Below, piece by piece: positions 56,810 through 64,000 of a stretch of DNA of 64,000 bases (position 1 is the first letter of the stretch; each line of letters starts with the position of its first letter). This stretch comes from Sphingomonas kaistensis (GTDB lineage Bacteria; Pseudomonadota; Alphaproteobacteria; Sphingomonadales; Sphingomonadaceae). Where the stretch lies: the NCBI RefSeq assembly GCF_011927725.1, contig NZ_JAATJC010000001.1, forward strand, positions 565,001-629,000. Direction: 5' to 3'. A model generated the notes under the pieces. It was not told the origin of the DNA. It did no database searches and saw only the letters and a program-made list of their open reading frames with translations. Position numbers and translations under genes: made by a program.

Positions 56810-56838
56810 GAGTTGAAAGTTGAATCAGGTTTCAACTC
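56810..56838. promoter_or_regulatory. Operator copy 2, near tetR
   Basis: Perfect 9-bp arms GAGTTGAAA (56810-56818) and TTTCAACTC (56830-56838) enclose an 11-base centre (GTTGAATCAGG) that matches copy 1. It lies about 95 bases before the tetR start and is a plausible autoregulatory site. Confidence 0.7.
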
Positions 56839-56933
56839 GTGTAGGTTGCGTCACGAGTTTGGGGGGTGGTGGAGACGCCGGGGTGGCATGTGGAGCCACC
56901 GATTGCGGCTTCTTAGCCGGAGCGGGGTGGTGA

Positions 56934-57626
56934 ATGGCTGACGGTGGCAAGGCGAGTGCGGCGGGCAAGAAGGGTGCGCCGGGGCGGCGTCTGGCCGGGC
57001 GCCCGCTCGATCCCGTGCCGCTGACCAGTTCGGCCAAGTCGCCGCGTACCGCGCGGGGTGAGCAGACCCGCCGCAAGATCCTCGACGCGGCACGGGCCGA
57101 GTTCGGCAGCCGTGGGTTTGCCGACACCGGGATCACCGAGATCACCCGCACCGCCAAGGTCGCGCTGGGCACCTTTTACACCTATTTCCACAGCAAGGAG
57201 GAAGTATTCCGGGCGCTGGTCCAGGACATGTCGGAACAGGTTCGCGTGGCGGTCGCGCCGGTGTTCGCCGAAGGGCGCGGAACCCTGGAAGCCGAGGAAC
57301 GGGCGCTCGCCGCCTTTCTCGCCTTCGTCGGCGAGCACCAGCAGGTATATCGAATCATCGACGAAGCCGAGTTCGTCGACCCGGCCGGCTTCAAGGCCCA
57401 TTACGAGACCACCGCCACCCGCATCGCCGAGCGCCTCGCCGAGGGTGCCGCGGCGGGGGTCGTCAGGCCCGCGAGCGATGCGCTCGATGCCGAGGTGAGG
57501 GCTTGGGCGATCATGGGCATGAACGTGTTCCTCGGCCTGCGCTTCGGCGTCTGGGGCGAGGAAGATCCGGCCAAGGTCGCAGCCGCTGGAAACCGGCTGA
57601 TCCGCGAGGGGCTGGCGCGGGGCTGA
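56934..57626 (+). CDS. TetR/AcrR family regulator
   Basis: A 230-residue regulator. A basic, disordered head (about 1-38) precedes the TetR helix-turn-helix (RRKILDAARAEFGSRGFADT, then TRTAKVALGTFYTYFHSKEEVF, about 42-88). The rest is an all-helical ligand-binding domain. It is divergent from the TonB receptor, with two 22-base operator copies between them, so it probably controls both. Ligand unknown. Confidence 0.9.
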   Translation: MADGGKASAAGKKGAPGRRLAGRPLDPVPLTSSAKSPRTARGEQTRRKILDAARAEFGSRGFADTGITEITRTAKVALGTFYTYFHSKEEVFRALVQDMSEQVRVAVAPVFAEGRGTLEAEERALAAFLAFVGEHQQVYRIIDEAEFVDPAGFKAHYETTATRIAERLAEGAAAGVVRPASDALDAEVRAWAIMGMNVFLGLRFGVWGEEDPAKVAAAGNRLIREGLARG

Positions 57627-57629
57627 GGG

Positions 57630-58382
57630 TCAGCGCGGCGGCTTAAGCGTGGCCCACATCTCTGGCCGGAACCAGTCGCAGACCAAGTCGGGCTTCAATC
57701 TCTGCAGCCGTTCGAAGTCGGCCTGGGGAGCGACGCGGGCGATGCCGAGGAAGACGAGGTCGGGACAAGCGGCAAGCGCGGTCAGGCTGTCGTCGGCAAG
57801 CTTCGTCGACACGCCCAAAAGGGCCTGGAGCGAGCGCAGACCGGCCAGCGGCTTCAGGCTCGGCAGGGTGTAGGGACTGTACATGCTGCCCTCGATCCCG
57901 ATCACCTCGAGGTGATGCGCCTCCGCCAACCAGTCGAGGCTCGCCATCTTCTTGGCGTCGGTGATGATCAGGGTGCGCAGCGCCGGAAGCCGGAGCAGGA
58001 GGTCGAAGTCCGCGATGTGGCGGGGGCTGTCGATCGTCAGAAAGGTCAGCTTCTCTAGCCGCAGCAACGGCGACAGGTCTTTCGCCACCATCGGCCATTC
58101 GAGTTCGAGCCGCTCGAGATTCGCCAGCGCCCCGATCTCCTCGAGGAAGGCCTGGTCGACATTGCCGCTGATGAGGTGCCGGAGGGCCTGCCGGGCGCCG
58201 ATCCCCCGGTAATTGAGTTTCTGCCGGCCGATCCACGCCTTGGTGGCGTCGGCGGGTATGTCGCCTGCCGTGGCGTAGGCATGCTGTTCGGCCCAGATCG
58301 TGAAGTCACGCTCGGCATGCCCGCGGAACCGCTCGTTCAGCGCGCTTGCAAGGTGGGGATCGTGCGCGGATTTGAATGCCAC
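57630..58382 (-). CDS. LRR-like protein in kynurenine operon
   Basis: A 250-residue protein with leucine-rich-repeat-like units: LANLERLELEW, LEKLTFLTIDS, LPALRTLIITD, AHHLEVIGIEG and LRSLQALLGVS, about 22-24 residues apart. There is no signal peptide. It begins 9 bases after the aminotransferase-type gene and so is probably the third member of the kynA-kynU operon. No role in tryptophan breakdown is known for such a protein. Confidence 0.7.
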   Translation of the reverse strand: MAFKSAHDPHLASALNERFRGHAERDFTIWAEQHAYATAGDIPADATKAWIGRQKLNYRGIGARQALRHLISGNVDQAFLEEIGALANLERLELEWPMVAKDLSPLLRLEKLTFLTIDSPRHIADFDLLLRLPALRTLIITDAKKMASLDWLAEAHHLEVIGIEGSMYSPYTLPSLKPLAGLRSLQALLGVSTKLADDSLTALAACPDLVFLGIARVAPQADFERLQRLKPDLVCDWFRPEMWATLKPPR

Positions 58383-58391
58383 GGCGACGGC

Positions 58392-59540
58392 CTAGTCGAG
58401 CGTTTTCGCCAGCGCGACCACCCGGTCGACGTCCTCGTCGTCGTGGTAGAGGCCGAGCCCGATGCGCAGGACGTCTCCGCGGACGTCGGTGATGCAGTCC
58501 TGCGCCAGCAAGGCCGCCTGCCACTCCGGCGCCCTGGCATGACGCAGGGCGAGGAAGCGGGCCGGTCCGGACGGCGGGTCGAGCAGCTCGGCGGTGTCCA
58601 GCACGGTTCCGGCAAGCCCGGCGGCAAGCCGCTGTTTGAGCGCGTCGACATGAGCGCTGATCCGCGCGGTCGAGAGGCCCTCCCCCGCCAGCATCCGCCG
58701 GATGTGGAGAAAGCGGTACAGTGCGGAAGGATCGAAGGTCGCGCCCATGAAGCGCATCGCGTCGGGGGCGTAGCCGACCTGGCCCGGCGGCAGGGTCAGG
58801 TCCTCGAATTCGGCATACCAGCCGGTGATCGGCGGGCGGGGCCCGAATCCGGGCGGGCAGTGCATCAGGCCGATGCCTTCGCCCGACATCGCATATTTGT
58901 AGCCGCCGGCGAGGAAGAAGCAGCTTCTCCCAAGGGCGCCGAGCGGTTCGGGGACCGCCATGAAGCTGTGATAGCCGTCGATCACGACCCACGGGCCGTC
59001 CGGAGCGGCGACGGAGGCCAGCGCGTCGAGCCCGGGGACCATGCGCCCGGTGCCAAACATCAGCTGGCTGACCATGATGAGATCGGCTTCTCCGGCGCGC
59101 TCGGCGAGCCGCCCGGCAAGGGTGTCGTGCGGCTCGGGCGGAAGCACCTCGAGCCGGATGTCGCCGCTTTCGGCCCAGCGCGCGAACTGGCGGCGGGCGC
59201 TGTGGAATTCGCCGCTGGTCGTCAGCACCCGGAGGGGCGTCCCGGCGCGGCGCGGCGCGGCGGCCCACAGGCGGACGATGAAATCGTGGGTGTTGCCGGC
59301 AAAGACGATCGAGCCGGGCTGGCCGGTGCGGAGCTCGGCCGCGACCTCGGCCTGCGCTTCGGGCCACAGCTCGCCCATCACCCGCTCCCATTTGCGGTCG
59401 GCGAGACGAGCGGCGTCGTCCCAGCATTCGACCTGGCCGGCGAAGCTGGCGTCAGGCCACAGGTGGTGGCTGTGGGCGGCGACATGCAACCGGCCGGGCG
59501 CAGCGCCCAGGCTGCGGCTGAAGAGGTGCTTGTAGCTCAT
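58392..59540 (-). CDS. Kynureninase-like PLP enzyme (class V)
   Basis: A 382-residue fold-type I, class V aminotransferase-like protein. The PLP-binding Lys is in LAGGYKYAMSGEG (about residue 212), and VVIDGYHSFM holds the PLP-ring Asp. Encoded next to tryptophan 2,3-dioxygenase, it is most likely a kynureninase that cleaves kynurenine to anthranilate and alanine, though it is shorter than typical KynU (about 410-420). Its ATG overlaps the kynA stop (ATGA). I leave the symbol open because no formamidase gene is nearby. Confidence 0.8.
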   Translation of the reverse strand: MSYKHLFSRSLGAAPGRLHVAAHSHHLWPDASFAGQVECWDDAARLADRKWERVMGELWPEAQAEVAAELRTGQPGSIVFAGNTHDFIVRLWAAAPRRAGTPLRVLTTSGEFHSARRQFARWAESGDIRLEVLPPEPHDTLAGRLAERAGEADLIMVSQLMFGTGRMVPGLDALASVAAPDGPWVVIDGYHSFMAVPEPLGALGRSCFFLAGGYKYAMSGEGIGLMHCPPGFGPRPPITGWYAEFEDLTLPPGQVGYAPDAMRFMGATFDPSALYRFLHIRRMLAGEGLSTARISAHVDALKQRLAAGLAGTVLDTAELLDPPSGPARFLALRHARAPEWQAALLAQDCITDVRGDVLRIGLGLYHDDEDVDRVVALAKTLD

Positions 59541-60271
59541 AACTGGGTGCGGATCGCCCACAGTTCGGGAAATGCGCGCTTCTGCAGCGTCGAGGCGAGA
59601 TAGCTGGCGCCGGCCGACCCGCCGGTGCCGGGCTTCATCCCGATGATCCGCTCCACCGTCAGGAGGTGCTTGTGCCGCCAGCCCGACAGTGCGTCGTCGA
59701 TGTCGACCAATTTCTCGGCCAGTTGATAGAGCCCGAACCAGCGTTCGCTGTCGCGGTACACCTCCAGCCAGCTTGCGGCACCGTTGCGGATACGGGCGGC
59801 GTCGGCGGTTTCCCACAGGCTCGGCGCGTCCAGTGCCGCCTGCAGCCGGGCGCGCCCCTCGGTGCCGCCTTCCTGGTAGTCGAGGAACCGCGGGTCCTTG
59901 ATACCGAACTTGAATTCGAGCTCGCGGAACTGGGCGGACTGAAAGCCCGACGAGGTGCCGAGGACATGGCGGAAGGCGGAATAGTCGACCGGGGTCATGG
60001 TCGCCAGCACGTCCCACGACAGGGTCATCACCGACTGGATCCGGCTGACCCGGGCAAGCGCCTTGTAGGCGGCTGCAAAGTCGTCTGAGACGACCAGGCT
60101 GATCGCGAGGTCGACCTCGTGAAGCATCTGCTTCAGCCACAGTTCCTTGGTCTGGTGGATGACGATGAACAGCATTTCGTCATGCAGGTCAGACTTCGGC
60201 TGCTGCGCGGACAGCAGGGTCGGAAGCTGGAGATAATCGGCATAGGTCATGCCGGCCGGGTGAGCGGTCAT
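59537..60271 (-). CDS. kynA: Tryptophan 2,3-dioxygenase
   Basis: A 244-residue heme enzyme that opens the indole ring of tryptophan to N-formylkynurenine. The distal-site His is in FIVIHQTKELW (about residue 39), substrate-binding residues are in YSAFRHVLGTSSGFQSAQFRELE, and the heme-axial His is in GWRHKHLLTVERIIG (about residue 200) before GTGGSAG. An alternative start (ATG 60250, MTYADYL) is possible. It heads an operon with the kynureninase-like gene and an LRR protein. Confidence 0.95.
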   Translation of the reverse strand: MTAHPAGMTYADYLQLPTLLSAQQPKSDLHDEMLFIVIHQTKELWLKQMLHEVDLAISLVVSDDFAAAYKALARVSRIQSVMTLSWDVLATMTPVDYSAFRHVLGTSSGFQSAQFRELEFKFGIKDPRFLDYQEGGTEGRARLQAALDAPSLWETADAARIRNGAASWLEVYRDSERWFGLYQLAEKLVDIDDALSGWRHKHLLTVERIIGMKPGTGGSAGASYLASTLQKRAFPELWAIRTQL

Positions 60272-60323
60272 GCGGCGGGTCTAGGCCCAACCGGCTGCCG
60301 CGTCACCCCGGTCATGTTCGAAG

Positions 60324-60782
60324 TTACTGGCCGCCGCCGCCCGGAAGACCGCCGCTGCCCACGGTGCCGATGTTGCCGAAGAATTCCTCGAAGAAGCTCT
60401 TGCGGCGGCCAAGCGTCGGGGTGGTGCGGCCATAAGGATCGATCGAGGCGATCTTGTCCTTGCCGGTGCGCTCCACCGCGGTGACGTTGCCGGCGGGGTC
60501 GAAGCGGATCCGCAGAACCGTCTGGTCAATCACCCGCGGCGTGCGAAACGCGAAGGTCGAGGTGCTCCGGCTGACGTAATACCATTCATTGTCGTTGAAC
60601 TGGCCGGTGAACGTGGGCCGGCCGAGCGTGCGCTCGACGCTGGTCTTGTTGTCGGTCCCGACCTGCACGGCCTGGCTGAGCTGCTCGTCGAGGATGAAGC
60701 CCCGCTTCTCGCGATAGCCGGCGCACCCGCTGAGCCCGAGGGCCGCGATCGAGGCGAGGATGACGAAACGTTTGTTGTTCAC
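60324..60782 (-). CDS. bamE: Outer membrane assembly lipoprotein BamE
   Basis: A 152-residue lipoprotein of the BAM complex that assists beta-barrel insertion. The lipobox is LGLSGCAG. The SmpA/OmlA fold shows GTDNKTSVERTLGRPTF and NEWYYVSRSTSTFAF. A Gly-rich tail ends the protein. I start it at GTG 60782, which places the signal helix at the N-terminus. It is divergent from the cytochrome chaperone gene, an arrangement common in alphaproteobacteria. Confidence 0.92.
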   Translation of the reverse strand: MNNKRFVILASIAALGLSGCAGYREKRGFILDEQLSQAVQVGTDNKTSVERTLGRPTFTGQFNDNEWYYVSRSTSTFAFRTPRVIDQTVLRIRFDPAGNVTAVERTGKDKIASIDPYGRTTPTLGRRKSFFEEFFGNIGTVGSGGLPGGGGQ

Positions 60783-60891
60783 AGGTGCCAAGCTCCGGAT
60801 GCCGGCACCCTTGCGCCGGCGGTTCGCCCGCTCAATATCGGCTGGGGCCCGCCGCGCCAAGTGCAGCGGTCCGCCTGAACGGAGGATGATC

Positions 60892-61404
60892 ATGAAGTCG
60901 CTGATGCGGCTGTTCCGGAGCGAGCCGAATATCGCCGAGCCGCTCTATGCCGAGGTCGTGGCCAAGGCCCGCAGCCCGCACTGGTATGTCGCCGGCCGCG
61001 TGCCCGACACGATGGAGGGCCGATTCTCCGTGCTTGCGACCCTGCTGGCGCTGACCGACCTCCGGCTGGAGACCGGCGGCGACGAGGCACGCAAGGCCAG
61101 CGTGGGCCTTGCCGAAGCCTTCGTCCACGACATGGATTCGCAGCTTCGCCAGGACGGCGTCGGCGACCCGGTGATGGGAAAAAGGGTCGGCAGCCTGGTC
61201 GGTGCGCTGGGCGGACGGCTCGGCGCATGGCGCAAGGCGACCGGCGGCGAGGAAAGCTGGGAAGCGGTTGCCGGCCGTTCGCTGTACCGCGAGAACATCC
61301 CCTCGGACGAATCGCTTGCCCATTCGGTCGACGAGCTCAAGCGTTACTGGCACGCGCTGCAGGGGCGCAGCGACGAGGCGCTGATCGGCGGAGTGCTGCC
61401 GTGA
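60892..61404 (+). CDS. Ubiquinol-cytochrome c chaperone family protein
   Basis: A 170-residue protein of the CBP3/UQCC1-like family that assists assembly of cytochrome b in the bc1 complex. The helical core EPLYAEVVAKARSPHWYV and the acidic-basic helices up to GALGGRLGAW are typical. GGAGG at 60881-60885 is spaced for ATG 60892; the ATG at 60886 abuts it and is too close. It overlaps the next gene by four bases (GTGA). Confidence 0.87.
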   Translation: MKSLMRLFRSEPNIAEPLYAEVVAKARSPHWYVAGRVPDTMEGRFSVLATLLALTDLRLETGGDEARKASVGLAEAFVHDMDSQLRQDGVGDPVMGKRVGSLVGALGGRLGAWRKATGGEESWEAVAGRSLYRENIPSDESLAHSVDELKRYWHALQGRSDEALIGGVLP

Positions 61405-61901
61405 GCGTGGCGAAGCTCAGCCTCGCCAAGCTGCGCGACGGGCAGCGGGTGGATTACCATGCCGACGAGGCCGAACGTGCGGCGGTGGCCGAGCGGCTCG
61501 ACCTGCTCGGGCTCGACCGGCTGGAAGCGGTGGTGACGCTGCGCGCCGAGGGCGAGAAGGTGCGGGCCGAAGGACGGCTGCGGGCAAGCGTCACCCAGGC
61601 CTGCGTCGCCACCGGCGAACCGGTGCCGGCCACGGTGGACGAACCGATCACCCTGTTGTTCATGCCCGAACCAAGCGGCACCGCCGACGAGGAAGTGGAG
61701 CTCAGCGCCGAGGACCTCGACGTCATCTTCCACGACGGGCGCGAGATCGACCTGGCGGCGGCCATCGCCGACGAATTGAGCCTGGCGCTCGACCCCTATC
61801 CGCGCAGCGCGGGAGCGGAGGACGCGCTCAAGGAAGCGGGCGTGCTGAGCGAGGAGCAGGCCGGCCCGTTCGCGGCGCTTGCGGCATTGAAGGGAAAGTA
61901 G
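61401..61901 (+). CDS. DUF177/YceD family protein
   Basis: A 166-residue protein of the YceD/DUF177 family, often near rpmF and plsX; in plants and bacteria it is linked to 23S rRNA processing. The family's CxxC-like segment is reduced to CVATGEPVPATVDEPITLLF, and the C-terminal DLAAAIADELSLALDPYP is characteristic. It starts at GTG 61401 inside the stop of the chaperone gene. The usual rpmF-plsX neighbours are absent. Confidence 0.87.
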   Translation: MSVAKLSLAKLRDGQRVDYHADEAERAAVAERLDLLGLDRLEAVVTLRAEGEKVRAEGRLRASVTQACVATGEPVPATVDEPITLLFMPEPSGTADEEVELSAEDLDVIFHDGREIDLAAAIADELSLALDPYPRSAGAEDALKEAGVLSEEQAGPFAALAALKGK

Positions 61902-61940
61902 GCCCGCCGCCGATGCTGGCGGCGGGATGACGTCAGTGCG

Positions 61941-62489
61941 TCAGAACGGCACGTCGTCGTCGAGATCGTCGAACGCCGCGGGTGCCGGGCGGTTGGCGCT
62001 TCCGGCCGAGCCGCCCCTGCCGCCGCCGAAGCCGCCGCCGCCGCTGCTGCCGCCACCGAAGCCGCCGTCGTCATAGCCGCCACCGCCGCTGCTGCGACCG
62101 CCGCCGAAGCCGCCGCCACCACCGCCGCCGCCTTCACCGCCGCGGCCGTCGAGCAGCACCATCGAACTGTTGAAGTTCCTCAGCACGACCTCGGTCGAAT
62201 AGCGGTCCTGGCCGTTCTGGTCCTGCCACTTGCGGGTCTCGAGCTGGCCTTCGAGATAGACCTTGCTGCCCTTCTTGAGGTAGCTCTTGGCGACCTTGGC
62301 GAGGCCTTCGGAGAAGATCGCCACGGAATGCCACTGGGTGCGCTCCTGGCGGTTGCCGTCACGGTCCTTCCAGTTCTCGGACGTGGCGATCCTGAGGTTC
62401 ACCACTTCGCCCCCGTTCTGGAACGAGCGGCTTTCGGGGTCCTGCCCCAGATTGCCGACCAGAATGACCTTGTTGACGCTACCCGCCAT
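61941..62489 (-). CDS. ssb: Single-stranded DNA-binding protein
   Basis: A 182-residue ssDNA-binding protein. The OB fold (1-110) starts [19 protein letters not shown] and includes [15 protein letters not shown] and [16 protein letters not shown]. The linker (about 118-165) is Gly-rich. The acidic tip DDLDDDVPF recruits RecO, PriA and other partners. The ribosome site GAGGAG is strong. It lies after feoB on the same strand, with a 30-base gap. Confidence 0.96.
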   Translation of the reverse strand: MAGSVNKVILVGNLGQDPESRSFQNGGEVVNLRIATSENWKDRDGNRQERTQWHSVAIFSEGLAKVAKSYLKKGSKVYLEGQLETRKWQDQNGQDRYSTEVVLRNFNSSMVLLDGRGGEGGGGGGGGFGGGRSSGGGGYDDGGFGGGSSGGGGFGGGRGGSAGSANRPAPAAFDDLDDDVPF

Positions 62490-62519
62490 GCTTCACGACT
62501 CCTCTATCTTGAGGAGCAG

Positions 62520-64000
62520 CTATAGGCCGAGAGCGACCGCCGTCCAGTAGGTCGCGCCCGCCGCAATGTAGGCAAGGACGAACAGATAGGTGACCATGAA
62601 GATGGGCCATCGCCAGCTGTTGGTTTCGCGCCGGGTGACCGCGATGGTCGAGATGCACTGCGGCGCGAACACGAACCAGGCGAGGAAGGCGAGCGCGGTG
62701 GGCAGCGGCCAGGCGCCGCGCAGCCGCTCGGCCAGGCTCTTCTCAAGCTGGGCTTCGTCGGATTCGTTCAAGGCGTAAACGGTGGCGATCGCCGACACCG
62801 CCACCTCGCGTGCCGCCATCGACGGGAGCAGCGCCAGCGCGATGTCGTGATTGAAGCCGATCGGCTTCACCACGACCTCGATCCCGCTGGCGATCCTGCC
62901 GGCGATCGAGACTTCGGTCTGGCTTTCGCCCGGGCCGGCCTTGGGGAAGCTGGCGAGCGCCCACAGGAGGACGGTGGTGACGAGGATGATCCCGCCCGCG
63001 CGCTTCAGGAAGATGATTGTCCGCTGCCACAGGCCGAGCGCGACATCCTTGAGCGCGGGCATCTGATACTTGGGCAGTTCCATCATGAACGAGGAGGCGG
63101 CGCCCCGCGCGACCGTCTTGCGCAGCGCCAGCGCGGCGAGCAGCGCGCCGACGATTCCGGCGAGGTAGAGGCCGAACATCACCACGCCCTGCAGATTGAC
63201 GAAGGGCGCAACCTCGCGGTGCGGGATGAAGGCGGCGATGATCAGGGTGTAGACCGGAAGCCGGGCCGAGCAGGTCATCAGCGGCGCCACCAGGATGGTG
63301 GTCAGCCGGTCCTTTTCATTGTCGATGGTGCGCGTCGCCATAATTCCGGGAACGGCGCAGGCGAAGCTCGACAACAGGGGGATGAAGGCGCGGCCCGACA
63401 GGCCGGCGGTGCCCATCAGCCGATCCATCAGGAAGGCGGCGCGGACCATGTAGCCGGTGCCTTCCAGGAGCAGGATGAACAGGAACAGGATCAGGATCTG
63501 CGGCAGGAACACGACCACTGCGCCGACCCCGCCGATCACCCCGTCGACCAGCAAGGAGCGAAGCGCGCCTTCGGGCAGGGCGTCGGTGACGAGCGTGCCG
63601 ACGACGGCCATTCCGTCCTCGATCCAGCCGATCGGGGTTTCCGACCAGGCGAACACCGCCTGGAACATGGCGAACATGACGAGGGCGAGAATGGCGACAC
63701 CCGCGACGGGGTGAAGCAGGACGCGGTCGAGGCGGTGGGTCCAGCGGCGCACCGGCGTTTCGTCGACGATGGCGGCGGCGGCGATCCGGCGCGCTTCGCG
63801 GGCGAGGTCGGCGGGGACCGGGACCGGAGCGGCGACGCTTCCGATCGCCTGCTCCAGTGCCTCCCGGACGCCGTCGAGGCCGCGGCGGCGGACGGCCACC
63901 GTCTCGACCACGGGCACGCCGAGCGCCGCCGACAATTGCTCCGCCGAGATGGTGAGGCCATCGCGCGCGGCCATGTCGATCATGTTGAGCGCGACCACCA
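62520..64000 (-). CDS. feoB: Ferrous iron transporter FeoB, C-terminal part
   Basis: Partial: at least 493 codons are visible, and the N-terminus lies beyond the right edge. The first visible residues VALNMIDMA are the G4 (NxxD) motif of the G domain. The two Gate repeats follow, with SSFACAVPGIMATR (the conserved Cys), LVAPLMTCSARLPVYTLII and the second copy around MAAREVAVSAIATVYAL, and the C-terminal helices. It imports Fe2+ across the inner membrane. Confidence 0.96.
   Translation of the reverse strand, partial: VVALNMIDMAARDGLTISAEQLSAALGVPVVETVAVRRRGLDGVREALEQAIGSVAAPVPVPADLAREARRIAAAAIVDETPVRRWTHRLDRVLLHPVAGVAILALVMFAMFQAVFAWSETPIGWIEDGMAVVGTLVTDALPEGALRSLLVDGVIGGVGAVVVFLPQILILFLFILLLEGTGYMVRAAFLMDRLMGTAGLSGRAFIPLLSSFACAVPGIMATRTIDNEKDRLTTILVAPLMTCSARLPVYTLIIAAFIPHREVAPFVNLQGVVMFGLYLAGIVGALLAALALRKTVARGAASSFMMELPKYQMPALKDVALGLWQRTIIFLKRAGGIILVTTVLLWALASFPKAGPGESQTEVSIAGRIASGIEVVVKPIGFNHDIALALLPSMAAREVAVSAIATVYALNESDEAQLEKSLAERLRGAWPLPTALAFLAWFVFAPQCISTIAVTRRETNSWRWPIFMVTYLFVLAYIAAGATYWTAVALGL

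Larger units (their letters stand above)
56588..56933. promoter_or_regulatory. Divergent control region of TonB receptor and tetR
   Basis: A 346-base gap between divergent genes. It holds a minus-strand promoter for the receptor: TTGAAA (56684-56689), a 17-base spacer, and a weak -10 TATTCG. The two operator copies listed separately are also here. There is no sign of a small gene. Confidence 0.6.

Overview
The window is 64 kb of GC-rich, densely coding bacterial chromosome. Gene content points to an alphaproteobacterium of the Sphingomonadaceae type: DivK with DUF3572, DUF4167, a ubiquinol-cytochrome c chaperone next to a DUF177 protein, TonB-dependent receptors with EIVVTxxR plug starts, and two GGAAC-N17-CGTT promoters of the alphaproteobacterial general stress sigma factor EcfG. 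I see no prophage, transposase, CRISPR array, tRNA or complete rRNA gene. Genes commonly overlap by 1-4 bases, and three convergent pairs share a CTAG stop.

Layout. 1-336: non-coding, with a strong minus-strand promoter that reads out of the left edge, perhaps the leader of an rRNA operon. 337-4456: CBS protein, small membrane protein, thioesterase and a tandem pair of exported DUF4139 proteins; the first DUF4139 gene has a 16-bp hairpin over its ribosome binding site. 4559-8775: hisS-prfA-prmC-DUF4167. 8828-18851: M61 peptidase, pyrophosphatase, a TonB receptor, a lipoprotein amidase, EamA and SMR transporters, ispG and an S1/P1 nuclease. 18855-21207: a four-gene operon (SPFH protein, ribbon-helix-helix regulator, alpha/beta hydrolase, small membrane protein) whose promoter carries two near-identical palindromes. 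21313-25163: isoaspartyl peptidase, acetyltransferase, ATP-dependent DNA ligase and small stress genes. 25345-30006: L33, DivK, DUF3572 and a run of small metabolic enzymes. 30084-35254: a two-domain cold-shock protein, then rnd-lptC-lptA-lptB-rpoN. 35259-47210: rRNA modification enzymes and the replication genes gyrB, recF and dnaN, interleaved with a DEAD-box helicase, a YciB-like protein and an HD-GYP protein but without dnaA. 47364-57626: a MASE1 hybrid kinase, a stress-promoter operon (repeat protein and fasciclin), then an MFS transporter, a TonB receptor and a divergent TetR regulator with a duplicated operator. 57630-64000: a kynurenine operon, bamE, ssb and a truncated feoB.

How it fits together. 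Most genes are housekeeping: translation termination, envelope biogenesis (LptABC, BamE, TonB receptors), replication, and isoprenoid and heme-protein biogenesis. The least explained parts are regulatory: the SPFH/RHH operon, the hairpin before the DUF4139 pair, the duplicated operator between the second TonB receptor and tetR, the two EcfG-type promoters, and probable leaderless promoters at ispG and gyrB. All of these were read by eye from the sequence. Family names are based on motifs I can see, not on database searches.
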